64,000 bases of DNA, from positions 21,637,784-21,701,783 of the forward strand of contig CM055100.1 in assembly GCA_029204225.1 (NCBI GenBank), written 5' to 3'. Positions 13,237 through 23,599 of the stretch are shown here, in pieces. Numbering within the stretch: position 1 is the stretch's first letter; each line of letters begins with the position of its first letter. The DNA comes from Diphasiastrum complanatum. Its lineage: Eukaryota > Streptophyta > Lycopodiopsida > Lycopodiales > Lycopodiaceae. Both the position numbers and the translations under genes were made by a program. The notes beneath the pieces are model-generated. The model did no database searches, was not told the DNA's origin, and saw only the letters and a list, made by a program, of their open reading frames with translations.

Positions 13237-14400
13237 TTGCAGAATTTGCAAAACTCACCAGTTAGAGCAAGATTAACACCTGAAACGTTTAATGATTTTC
13301 TAAACGCTACTACAACATTTGTAGATTCATTTGAGGAAAGATCCGTTAAAATACCAAGTTCTACAGATTCACTTGAATCAGATTCATCTGATTCTACTTC
13401 CGAACCGAGTTCAGAATCAAAATCTTCTTGTTCAGAGCCATTGTCGGTGCGTAGTCTAGATTTTGGTCCTCCAGATTCACCTAGTTCACCATGATCTGTT
13501 AATATGGCTAATCCAGCGCCACCCACATCTACAAAATCCAGATACGATTTTTTTAAGGGATCATCATCTGAAGATGCGGATAGTTATTTGTCACAGTTTG
13601 AATCCATTACTATAGCAAACAAAGAACATACTCACGAGGACAAAGTCAGAATTTTGCCAGGTCTTCTACGGAAATAGACTAGGATTTGGTACAGTCAATT
13701 AGTACCGAAAACAATTAATACTTGGAATGCTTTAAAAGCAGTATTCCTTAAACAGTTTAGGGAGATAGGATATTTCACTAGATTGTTGGCTCGGCTTAAC
13801 TCTGCTGAGAAAAAGCCGAAGGTATCACTTAGGAAGTATACTCGTAGGGTTAAGAATTTAATAGGAAAGTCAGGAGCCCAGTATCCAATTCCTATGCAAA
13901 ATGAATGGTTCTTGGGCGGGTTGCCTAAGAAAATGGATCGTTATTGTCAATAGGGTTTGATGACTTCTTTGGAAGATGTCATTGCCTCTGCCGAGAATTA
14001 CGAAACTTCTCGAATTTCTCATAGACGGAGAAATGAAAGAAAAAGTAGTAAAAAGCATAAATTGAATCGTACAAAAGAGTTTGAATCATCTACTGAGTCT
14101 GAATCAGAATCTGATTCAGTGGATGAGGAAGAATCTTCTGAGTATTCATCTTATTCTTCTTCATCAGAAGAAGAATCTTCTTATAGGAAATCCAAGAATA
14201 GGAACTCAAATAGGAAGAAAAGAATGGAGAAATCCCAAAAGATGGATCCATCAAGGAAAAGTGTTGCAAAAGAAATGAGTGATTTAAAGGTCCAAATGTC
14301 TGATGTTAAAGCCAAGCAAAAGAAAGCGAAGCCTAACGCCAACGTTTGGTGTGCCGCTTGTGGGAAGGAAGGTCATTCTAAGACCAACTATAGTTTATAG
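13237..14400 (+). pseudogene. G1 gag (three in-frame stops)
   Basis: One frame runs from ATG 13237 to 14400 with stops only at 13492 (TGA), 13675 (TAG) and 13951 (TAG). Order: a Ser/Glu-rich N-terminus; a retrotransposon gag core (DADSYLSQFESITIANKEHT, WNALKAVFLKQFREIGYF, WFLGGLPKKMDRYC); an acidic and basic low-complexity stretch; then a knuckle C-x2-C-x4-H with the last Cys replaced by Tyr near 14385. Two of the stops are explained by CAG to TAG. A second possible start is ATG 13504. Confidence 0.8.
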
Positions 14401-14958
14401 ACTAACTATTTAGAAGAGGAACTATTCCTCCGTCCGATTAATCATCATGAGGAGGTAGCTTATATTGCACTCCTACTAACCAAAAAAGCATTATACCGAA
14501 ACATCGTATTTGTCAATTGTACACTATTCTGCGAAGGGGTGGAACAAGAGATTCCACTCCACCACCCAGAGTAAGGGGTTTGTGCTACAATTGTGGAGCC
14601 ACGGTCACTATTCACCTGATTGCCCTGAACCCAGGAGGTTAGTAGGATATGTGCCGCTCTGCGCTAACTGTAAAGACGAAGGGCATGTCACTGCTAAATG
14701 TCCTCATCCACAACAACCACGGTCTAAACCAAGGTTTGTAAACTCGCCTAGGGAAGATGACCCTCGGCCATCTAAGACTAACACTAACATGATAGTTCAG
14801 AGGATAGAAGTAGAGTCTGAATTATTAGATCAAGACCATCAATGGCCAGATTTAGATGAGAAGATAAATAAAATAACTACAAGAATTAGTAAAGATTCTT
14901 TAACTCTTAAAGATAAGAAGAAAACTAAGATGAAAATTGCGAAACTGCGAAAAACGTG
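14401..14958 (+). pseudogene. G1 nucleocapsid: second and third zinc knuckles
   Basis: Near 14580-14635 the DNA encodes CYNCGA and, one base out of frame, HGHYSPDC, so a knuckle is broken by a single-base indel. Near 14660-14700 a complete knuckle CANCKDEGHVTAKC is intact. Together with the one ending gag this makes a triple-CCHC nucleocapsid. A basic Lys-rich linker follows to the TGA at about 14957. Confidence 0.6.
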
Positions 14959-16262
14959 AAAAATGCGACAAAAAAAGCGAAGGTCGCAGAACAGTTAGTA
15001 AAAATTCTTAGTAATAAAGAATTAAACCTCGATAGGTCTAGTGAAAAACATTATGATGTTAATATTAGTTCAAAAGCTAAAAAACTTTTAGATGAAGAAA
15101 CTAGAAAAGTTAGAAAAGTAGCATTTTCAGATCCAGTTATAAGTAGCGAGATACCTAGAGATCTGATGCCATTTAGAAACTGTTCTTATGATATTGTAGA
15201 AGACCTTATTTCCAGGATGCCCAATATAACTTTTAAACAGTTATTAGACGATAATCAATATTATAAGAAAGAAATTAAGCAATTTTTGCAAAATAAAAAG
15301 AGAAGAAAAGCAAAGTTACCAGTAGTCAACGTAGGATTAATTAATTACGGTGACGAAGGCCAACCAGAGATTCAGGTAGTAATTAATGGCTGCATCTTAG
15401 ATAGTTACCCATAGATTCCAGACCTAGTGTAGATATAATGACTAAAGAAACAGCATATGAATTAGGAATTCATCATAGAATAGCACCCACCTTAAGACAT
15501 TTAAGGTTAGTTGATGCAACTAGAAGATCACCAATAGGAGAATTGTCTCAGGTTACAGTTTATATTGGAGACCATAAGTTTCTTATGGATTTTATAATAT
15601 TAAAACCCACGAGATGATCGTCATATAAAGTGTTGCTAGGATGGCCATGGCTCTACCAGGCCGATGTTATAACCCACTGGAAGAAGAAGGAGATTACCTT
15701 CAGAGACCAGATGGAGACACCAACAGGGAAAAGTCACAAAAGAATTTCCATATCATGGGAAAAGGATAAGTACGAAGGTGAGACACCTACATCTTCCTCA
15801 AGCTATACTTCGGAGGAAGAAGGGCTTCAGTCAGTAGGGACTGAGGAAGGGGAGAGGTTTGTCACACTAAGTATATCTGCATACAGTAATAGGGTAGAAT
15901 ATGTAGATAGAGGAGATTGTGGAGTTCCAAATATTAGTGCTATCATAGGAGATCAGACTTTAGATAGAATACTAATAGACTCATGATCCAGTATCAACTT
16001 AATAACAGAAACAATGGTTAAGGAATTAGGATTAGAAAACTAGATACAGTCTATTACTTATCATGAAATTCATTTAGCAGACGCATCCAAATGTATACCA
16101 GTAGGCGAGCTAAAAGGTACTAATGTAGTCGTTTGTTATGAATTTCCTTGTCATAAATCCAGTAGATACACCATCTTATTCAATATTATTTGGAAGACCA
16201 TGGTTATATCAAGTAGATGCTATTATAAATTGGTCTACCAAACAAATATTTCTTCTGATGAA
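14956..16262 (+). pseudogene. G1 protease region, two aspartic-protease-like blocks
   Basis: Block 1 (about 15320-15690): VVINGCILDS, a damaged active-site loop, then SVDIMTKETAYELGI and VLLGWPWLYQADVITHWKKK. Block 2 (about 15920-16255): ISAIIGDQTLDRILIDS, TGA in place of the expected Gly codon, SSINLITETMVKELGL, and LFGRPWLYQVDAIINW. Both have the retropepsin pattern of D-S-G-like loop followed by a G-x-PWL flap-like segment, so the block looks duplicated. Stops occur at 15411, 15615, 15984 and 16041 or nearby. No RT follows. Confidence 0.6.
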
Positions 16263-17244
16263 TAATCAATCCTTACATCACCTATTTTGGTGAAGTTTGA
16301 TACATTCATGAGTTGGGATTCGGTGATATTCCCGTCGCGACAGAGAGAAGCGAGCAGGGAACCCTCTAAGCATTCAACTACATCTATCAGATTCAGACAG
16401 ATGGGGATCTGTTGTAATGGATCTTAGCTTCGAAGTCACTGGATCTAAACAGTTGATTTCATAGTCATGCACAATTTATCTTGTTTATCAGATTTAGCTT
16501 TGCAGAAGCGGTTTGGTTACATTTATCATAACGATAGATCGAGCAGTTCTATCAGTCACATGAAATAGTTTAATCTACGAACAATTTTATCTATGCGCAT
16601 GAATCTATCTAACAATAAAACAAATAAGCATTTAGCATACACAACTTAAATTGTTGAAACATTGAAAGATTAGTTATGTAGAAAATACAGTCTAAATGCA
16701 GATAGAGAGGCATTCTTTCGGAGACATTACTCTGTGATAACAGAGAGAAAGAACAAGACAATTGCACTCTTAGTAGTTAGAGAATTCAGCTAACCAAGCA
16801 CATGATGAGTTGCTAGATATATACACATGGGTCACTAATTAAAAGAATGGTTACTATGTGGTTTATAATTGGGTTAAGGCACTATATGTTGTTGGTAGTT
16901 ACCGTTGGACGATATTTGATTTTGTCCGGTCATGATGTGTGTACTTGTTGGTACGCCTAATAGTTAAATTGTAGCCAATTGTTCGAAATAGGCCAAATAA
17001 GAGAATCTACTGAAATGGTCTAGGTTGAACGAGCAATAAGGTATGGCCGCAAACAATCGATGATGGCCGAGTAAGAGAAGGTGGCCAACCAAGACGAGGT
17101 GGCTGAACTAGTGGGTAACACTGTCACTAATTATAATGTGTTTCTATGAGACTGTCAGGAAACAAATTTATTTCTGTAGAGTATGCGATTATATAAATAT
17201 TTAGAATAGCTTAATTAATGGATTTAGATTAGTAGAGAATAGGG
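16263..17244. other. Non-coding stretch
   Basis: No gene recognised. The sequence after the G1 break looks like LTR or UTR DNA, with weak similarity in layout to 4.1-4.9 kb, but no terminal repeat pair was established. Confidence 0.3.
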
Positions 17245-17980
17245 ATGGAGAGGATAGAAATTCAACACCCTCAATTAATCTGGATCCTGAAATGCCTTGA
17301 TGATCAGATTCAAGATAGCACAAAAAGCATTCCAATCAAAGATTGGAATGAAATGACTTGTGCACAATCTGATGCAATTGTTGCTGATCTTGATAAACAC
17401 TTTGGTAAGATGAATCAATGTGAAAACAAAGTGAGAAATGGACCAATCACGTTTTCTTCTACAATGCAAATGATCAATCCTACAATAGCACATCTATTTG
17501 AGTCTCCCCCTCAAATACAAGAACATAAGGTACAATGAACATTGCTTATTATATTTCTATTATGAAATATGACAATAATTTTCAACTTAACTTTATTACA
17601 TGATTTTTTTAAATTTTTTGTACTACCTAAGCTATTTGTTTATTTGTTTAAACTATAATCACAGCTCTGTCAGTGTATGCAAAAATCTGCCGTATACGGT
17701 CTCCCATGAGGGACGAGTACATGTATGCATATGCTAACAATATGCAATCATTACTCGAGTAATTGGAGAGACAAGGATTGAAAATCGATTGGGATGCTGC
17801 TTCTAAGATATGGCTTTAAAATATAATTTAACTTCACTACATTCATATAGTCTCTCTCTCATTCTTATCACATTTCTTACAACACTAATTCATGTTTGTT
17901 GCATGCATGTACCGCATTCTCAATCTCATCCATCGCAGCCACTTGAGTTCGATGTTTGTGGCCAGAACGAGGACGACTGA
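17245..17980 (+). pseudogene. Unit U1: 3' exons of a Transposase_24/En-Spm-like gene
   Basis: An ORF at 17245-17532 (MERIEIQHPQLIWIL...) ends at a possible donor (AAG/GTACAA) and is itself unassigned. At about 17665-17819, after an acceptor-like TCACAG, the frame reads RSPMRDEYMYAYANNMQSLL, one TAG, then LERQGLKIDWD. This matches the exon at 52996-53117 (SPTHDEYMYAYSHGTQAVLE, LERQGIILNLD). A last exon near 17905-17980 reads SQSHPSQPLEFDVCGQNEDD and stop, matching the minus-strand exon at 45204-45290. The family resembles plant Ptta/En/Spm (PF03004-type) transposase proteins. The 5' exons are missing. Confidence 0.5.
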
Positions 17981-18059
17981 TCTAACTAGATTTTTTGTTT
18001 TAGACCATACATATGTATGCTTACTGATTTAGTTTGTATACAATTTTGTACTTGGACTA

Positions 18060-19770
18060 TTTAAGTTCTTGGACCATTTATATATGACTATTTTGTTAAT
18101 CATAGTCGTCTTTCATGTGAAGAAAAACAAGGGACTTATTATTATTATTATGATCTTCCCAAAGATGCTATTTCATTTTTTTTGTTTTTGGCATTTTATA
18201 CCAAAGACTCCGTCGAAGCTTCCATTGCACATTGGAGCAAGCCATTTTGCCAAACAAGGTGACTTCATTTTTGGCATAAGTTGCCAGAGATGCTAATAAT
18301 GTTCCAATTGGGCTTTTCTCTAAAGCGTATGCATGCATGCATAACTAATAATATTGTAGGCACGATGTCTAAGCTTTTATATCTTCACCTTCTCGGTGTA
18401 ATGGCTTTTGAGAGAGAATAATGTAGGCTGCTATGGAGAAACTGCATTTCAGAGCTTCCCATTGGTCCACATTTGCTCTAAAAAAAGCATTATGAAGGGC
18501 AATTGAAGTGAGAGAACATGTGCTTTAAAATTTTTTTGAAAGAGACACTTCTAGAAAGAGAAGATTTTGCATCCGAAGAGAGATAAAGAGAGGAGCGCCA
18601 TAGAAAGAGGCATCAAAGTTTTCAATTTTTAGGCTTCCTTAGGTTTGGGGTGAGAAAATAGGGTTGTAGTGAGGTCTTGGAGATACATAGATATATATAT
18701 ATATAATATAATATAATATATATACTGGGTCTTTGTAAATCTTGTTATTGTCTCCTTTCTATAGTGAGGTGTTGAAGATACGTAGATATAGATATATATA
18801 TTCGCTGCTTCTTTGTTAGTCTTGTTATTGTCTCCTTTCTATGTTTGTAATGGAACCCGATCTAGAAATTCGTTGGGCTGATGACTTAGTACGACGCTGA
18901 ACTGTTCGCCACAGATGATTTGGATGTTTTCAAGAATAAGGTGCATTAATTGCGATCAAACATATGACGAGTTGTGGACCAGTAAACGCTTATTTAAAGC
19001 AAGCCTAGAATTGAGTGATACAACCAGGATCGAAAGTGTACAACTGCAGGACTATGACTGCAATCGACTCGGCTTGGCCACACTGTATGCGCTGCCCTTA
19101 AAGGACATTACCACACTCACAAGTACTACGATGCGACAGTTATTGAGGTCAGAGCAGCTTTCTTGAGCACTTACTGAAAGAATTAATCTGTGGACAACAA
19201 ACTCTTTAAAATGTTGACAAAATGCATGCTAAACTGATATCCTTTTCATATGGCAGTTTGGAAAAAAGCGATTCATTGTTGAGCTTTGGTAAGTGTTAGA
19301 TCGCAGTTTAATTTTTATCTAACTGCATGTGATTATCGATATACTGATGAAATTTTAGGTGGAACGTAGAGCGCATTATTACGATGAAATGAGGGCAATG
19401 GAAATGTGCAATTGTAGATTCAAGGTGAGATGGAAGGACGGTGAAGCGACGGGTAGAGTCTCTATCGTGTGTTGTGGCGATGTATGTCTTATTTCCTCTA
19501 AGAATGTGATGAGCCACTCGTTTGTGAGGCTTATCAAAATGTAGAACAACGTGAAGATGCAATGCATCTGAGTTTCATAGTGGATACACGTTTCTGGCTT
19601 TTTAAACTTAGGCAGATACTTCGTGTTTCATGTACTTGAAATTTGAAGTGGCATGATCAGTTCAATGTTCATGGATAGAAAACCAATTGCTCTAGACTCT
19701 ATGCTATTTGCTAAAATTTGCCTGTTTCGGTTTTAATGAGAATCTACATAGCTTGGAATGCAAGTAACTA
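18060..19770 (+). repeat. SAWADEE-bearing repeat, copy 1 (inverted to 42770-44520)
   Basis: About 1.7 kb is alignable by eye with the reverse complement of 42770-44520, including non-coding DNA on both sides of the SAWADEE exons. Similarity fades near 19770, just after a shared CTTGGAATGCAAGTAACTA. The interval carries AT-rich microsatellite DNA near 18690-18725 where the other copy has a long (AT)n. Confidence 0.8.
18850..19544 (+). pseudogene. Unit U1: SAWADEE-domain gene, frameshifted
   Basis: Inverted, decayed twin of the intact gene at 43683-42985. The first exon begins MEPDLEIRWADD at 18850, but five bases encoding the AWY part of the DDAWYD motif are deleted, shifting the frame. The rest is readable in other frames (LWTSKRLFKASLELSDTTRI, SVQLQDYDCNRLGL). 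The second exon, 19359-19544, is intact from VERRAHYYDE to IKM-stop, including His, CNC and KVRWKDGEATG. SAWADEE domains fold as tandem Tudor-like zinc modules and, in SHH1, read methylated H3K9 for RNA-directed DNA methylation. Confidence 0.7.
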
Positions 19771-19893
19771 AAATCATAGGAATGAACTTGTGACCATCTC
19801 TTTTGTTTGTCATTCAATTGCTTTTGGCTCACGAAATATTTCCAACTATGATGGTCACTTTTAATCAAAAAATTAGGACCACTTTAAATAGTG

Positions 19894-20880
19894 TCACCAT
19901 TTTCTAAGTGCATGCACAATTGCCAACATTTCCTTATCGTGAGTAGGATATGACGCTACACTATAAGTGAGTTTTCTACTTTTGTAGGCAATGACTCCAT
20001 ATGATTGACTCAAAATAGCTCCCAACCTCGTGCCATTGACATCCAGTGTAATCATGAAGGATAAATTAAAGTTGGGTTGCACTTGTAAAGGAGCTATTAC
20101 TAATGATTCCTTGGGAGCTTCGAAAGCCATCTGAGTCCCTTCATTCCATCCAATTATCCTAAAGGATGAGTAAGTGCTGCTACAACTTTTAAAAAGTTTA
20201 GGATGAATCTTCTATAGTAAGATGCTAAACCCAAAAATTCTCTCAATTCTCTGACACTATTAGGCGATTTCCAATTTTTTATTGCCTCAATCTTCTTTTG
20301 ATCCACCTTGACTCCCTCCTTGAACACAATGTGCCCCAAGTATTCCTCCTCATCTCGACCAACTTCAAATTCGCAAACAACTTGTATTCTCGAAGAATAC
20401 TTAAATCCATATCCAAATGTTTCGCATGCTCTTCCATGACAAGTGATATAAGGTTCAAAAATCTGATTAGTTCAGAAAGATGTTTTATGTTGATCTTCTT
20501 CTTTGACCTTGATTTGATAATATTGTGAACATAGATCTGTTTTTGAAAAGACACTAGCTCCTTTCAAAGCATCCAACAAATCATCTACCCTGGGAATAAG
20601 ATATCTATTTTTTATGGTGATTTTGTGAAGGGCTCAATTATCGATACACATCCTGAACATTTCATCTTTCATCTTGATGACTAACATGGGAGAGTCAAAA
20701 GGTGACTTATTTCGAACAATAAACTCCTGTGAGAGCAACTCTTGAACTTGTTTGTGAACTTATTCTTTTTCAGCTCTTGATAGTTCGTAAGATAGCAAAT
20801 TAATCAGTTTAGTTCTTGTTCCCTATTCAATGGGATGGTTGACGAATCTGGTTGGAGGTTCACCTTTGGGTAACTGTTTT
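19894..20880 (-). pseudogene. G2: Ty3/Gypsy reverse transcriptase-RNase H relic
   Basis: Reading leftward: [65 protein letters not shown], then a jump to MEEHAKHLDMDLSILREYKL, after a frameshift LGHIVFKEGVKVDQKKIEAI, LREFLGLASYYRRFI, and RNase H (MITLDVNGTRLGAILSQ, SYPTHDKEMLAIVHALRKW). The segment that should hold the catalytic Y/F-x-D-D box, between [10 protein letters not shown] and MEEHAKHL, is deleted. It lies directly left of the chromovirus 3' LTR fragment but is not in register with it, so it is probably a separate element. Confidence 0.8.
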
Positions 20881-20972
20881 CTTGCTACAACATGTGCTCC
20901 TTAATGTACTTTATGTGAATTTGAAGGTCCTTGTAGTGGAATTTCTCACAATGTTCTACATTTCTTAGTGCC

Positions 20973-21210
20973 TGGACCAACTATTCATATAATTGCTATT
21001 GATAACTCTACACATGCATACACTGTCTCATTACCTTGTCTAAACTCCACTTAGTGTGTTCTGGGCCTCACAAGAATATTAGTTACTTTCGGGTCACGTC
21101 CAGTATGACGTGGCATAACTAACAGCTTGTTTCAGTGGAGTATTTTGTATCCAAGACTAGGAGTATATTGTATCCTATGTACTCGTCATGGACATAACAT
21201 TCTTCCCTCC
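20973..21210 (-). repeat. Chromovirus polypurine tract and truncated 3' LTR
   Basis: The purine run GGAGGGAAGAA (minus strand, 21210-21200) directly precedes TGTTATG at 21199. Only 227 bp of the LTR remain before Gypsy relic G2 begins. Confidence 0.7.
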
Positions 21211-21227
21211 TTGAACTGTTTCTATCC

Positions 21228-21485
21228 TTAGAAACTAAAATTTGGGAAATTCTTCTTCATACTGTCAACTCTCTCCCACGAATCATCATCCTCAATACGA
21301 CCCTTCCACCAAATTAAGCACTTAGAGATAGAACGATTTCTCAATTGTTTATCTCTGGTTCTGAGCACTTTCTCAGGTTCCAAAGGTACAGTAAGCGACA
21401 AATCTTCCAAATGGGATAAATTCTCATCCGATCCAACTGTATCACCATCATGTAAACTCAGTTTCAAATGACGTATATGAAACAC
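21228..21485 (-). pseudogene. Chromovirus chromodomain tail
   Basis: Begins MFHIRHLKLSLHDGD and contains PEKVLRTRDKQLRNRSISKC and LIWWKGRIEDDDSWERVDSM, the pattern of plant chromovirus integrase tails (a short strand, W-x-G/x, then an SWE helix). Such tails guide integration towards heterochromatin. It ends 18 bp before the polypurine tract, so position and order fit. Without the catalytic core it cannot act. Confidence 0.8.
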
Positions 21486-21503
21486 TTCGTGTTCAGTCGA
21501 TTT

Positions 21504-21695
21504 TCATTGAAGATCGAGTTCATACGCCAAAGAACCAATTCTACATACAATCCTGAAAGGTCCACAATAATGGGTAGACAGTTTGTAATGCTTCCCTATA
21601 CGTAACGTCTTAGAATTTTTTGGAATTCTAAGATATACCCAATCATCAAAACTAAAAGAACATTCACACTCACAAGCCATTGGGTTAATTTCCAA
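21504..21695 (-). pseudogene. Chromovirus integrase C-terminal (GPY/F) module
   Basis: Reads FDDWVYLRIPKNSKTLRIGK, HYKLSTHYCGPFRIVCRIGS and LAYELDL, the module that precedes the chromodomain in chromoviruses. The N-terminal zinc finger and D,D,E core are deleted. Confidence 0.8.
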
Positions 21696-21710
21696 AGTCT
21701 TACCATTGGT

Positions 21711-21850
21711 CTGATACCACTATAAGGGAAGATCCACCAACTTGCAACCTTGCTCCTCTCTTTGGATGAGAATACTAGTTGAATACCACCAAGCTCCAAT
21801 GAAAAGCACCACCTCTCCAAGCTTGTAAGCCTTGCTCTGATACCACTATA
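21711..21850 (-). repeat. Duplicated primer-site segment, period 126 bp
   Basis: CTGATACCACTATAAGGGAAG occurs at 21711 and again at 21837 (plus strand), so the Met primer site and LTR end appear twice in tandem. The inner copy has one base changed in the primer site. Confidence 0.7.
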
Positions 21851-22367
21851 AGGGAAGGTCCTTAGTCCTGCTTACAAATCCTAAACACAAAAGGATAACA
21901 CATTGTAGAGAAACCACCCAACCAAGTAGAAGCATCCAATCAATCTCTAGAAGCCTCACCCCCAAGCCAAGGAACAAGAAGCATGAATGTAGAGTGAGAG
22001 CCTGGCAATGAATCAAGAACCATAATGAGGAGTAGGGTGAGTTTGGTCCTTTTATATAGAGCCTAATGCATCCTGGGCACATAGCCATGCATAGCCCTAT
22101 GATCCCTATACATAGATTCACCTAGAATAGAGTCCTATGCATGGACCAACTATTCATAGAATTGCTATTGATAACTCTACACATGCATACACTGTCTCAT
22201 TACCTTGTCTAAACTCCACTTAGTGTGTTATGGGCCTCACAAGAATATTAGTTACTTTCGGGCTCGTCTAGTATGACATGGCATAACTAACAACTTGTTT
22301 CACTGGAGTACCGTGTATCCAAGACTAGGAGTATAATGTATCCTATGTACTGGCCATGGACATAACA
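21848..22367 (-). repeat. Chromovirus 5' LTR
   Basis: Starts TGTTATGTCCATGG on the minus strand. It contains a TATA box (TCTATATAAAAGG, about 22050-22062) and ends at a Met primer site TGGTATCAGAGC (21845-21834). The first 226 bp are repeated at 20973-21199. Confidence 0.7.
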
Positions 22368-22369
22368 AT

Positions 22370-23277
22370 AAATGGACTGGGATGTGTATTATTCACAGTG
22401 AATACTACAATGACATATCTGGTTATCCAAAGATATTTGGGTAAATTGGCATCCAGGAACGCCAATGATGAAACGATTTGGTCAAGGTCTGCAGTTATAA
22501 AGATTACTTTATCTTTCAAGCTCTTCAGGTATCAGATAAGCAACCAGATCGGACAGAAACTAGCAAACAGATTCATCAAATAGAATCACATTAGCTAAAG
22601 ATTCTTCTTAATCAAACATAGAGAATTAGTTCTTATCACAGGAAGCAAACAGAACAGAGCATCAAACAATCTCATTATCTGAACACATAGCTCATTCAGT
22701 ATTGAAATAAGACTGCTAAAAGTTATGCTTAATAGCTTTGGCCAATTCCCAGCACACATTAGTCAAAATTGTTGCTTGCTGGTGATGCCTGAAAATCCAT
22801 GTTAGAGTAACTGAAATTCAGTAAGACGTGAGAAATATGTGTGACGCAAACAACAGTATCACAATCATTTGCAGATCATACAGAGTGTATTCTCTCAAAT
22901 GATAAGAAGTAATTCTGTGAAAGATAGTAGAGGGAAAGAATGCTCAAGCTATAGAAACTTGCTCTTCTCTCTCTATTGATACTCAACTCTATGTGAAATG
23001 TGTCAGTACAATGGCACAGAGTGTCATCCTTATAGGAACGATCATCGGCCTCAATGTCGTTTACAAACCGTCAAAATGTCGGTTGTGATATGCTATTGCG
23101 TCGCTTATAGAACGTCGCAACTTCTACTCTAAATGTGATTACAAAGTGCAAATAGGCCTTTACATGAATTTAGGCACTATAGCACATTTACATATATAAA
23201 AATTGAAAATTTTTACAATATAGAACAAAACTCAAACAATGTGGAATTATGAGGCTCCACATATTCCCTTCCTCAGT
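22370..23277 (-). repeat. G3 3' LTR with polypurine tract (U5 end missing)
   Basis: Minus-strand LTR starts TGTGGAGCCTCATAATTCC at 23261, immediately after a purine-rich tract (GAGGAAGGGAATA, 23275-23262). The 22370-22870 part matches the G1 LTR at 12438-12950 in inverted orientation. The LTR is cut at 22367 by the chromovirus. Combining both copies, the full LTR would be about 1 kb. Confidence 0.65.
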
Positions 23278-23599
23278 TGTGTAGCGGCTCGCAAACAACT
23301 TATTTACCTCCTTCGATGTCGCTTTCTGCTAGCTGGTTTGCTGTGGCCTTAGCTCAGGCTTCGTTCTCTTCATTCACTTGCTCCAATGTCATTCCTTTTG
23401 TAGCCTGAAAATATTTGTTCTTCTGGTTATATTCTTCTTGAAATTACAAATTTGGATAGCCTCCCATTTCTTGATTTCCCATTGGTGCGAGAAGGTTATC
23501 AATCAATGTATTATTCACATGGTGCATGTACCAACTATCATCAGTCAGGACTTCAGACATCTCGGCAGAAGGGACAATTAGTAAAAGGGCAGCATATGT

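Larger units (their letters stand above)
12438..16262 (+). mobile_element. G1: 5' half of a Ty3/Gypsy element (Athila/Tat-like)
   Basis: In order: truncated 5' LTR, tRNA-Asp primer site, gag, three CCHC-like knuckles and two aspartic-protease-like blocks. The sequence then leaves the element at about 16262 with no reverse transcriptase, integrase or 3' LTR. The tRNA-Asp primer and long LTR are features of the Athila/Tat branch. The LTR is shared in inverted orientation with G3 at 22.4-23.3 kb. Confidence 0.75.
20973..22367 (-). mobile_element. Internally deleted chromovirus (Gypsy) derivative
   Basis: Read on the minus strand: 5' LTR (22367 to about 21848), Met-tRNA primer site, a 126-bp duplication of that site, integrase C-terminal module, chromodomain, polypurine tract, and a truncated 3' LTR (21199 to 20973). 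Gag, protease, RT, RNase H and the integrase core are gone. The two LTR segments share about 226 bp with roughly 95% identity by eye. Confidence 0.75.

Noticed and set aside
13209-13526. Minus-strand ORF over the start of G1 gag
   Set aside because: Antisense shadow of the Ser/Glu-rich gag N-terminus.
17275-17493. Minus-strand ORF over the U1 exon
   Set aside because: Shadow of the plus-strand 17245-17532 frame; no motif.
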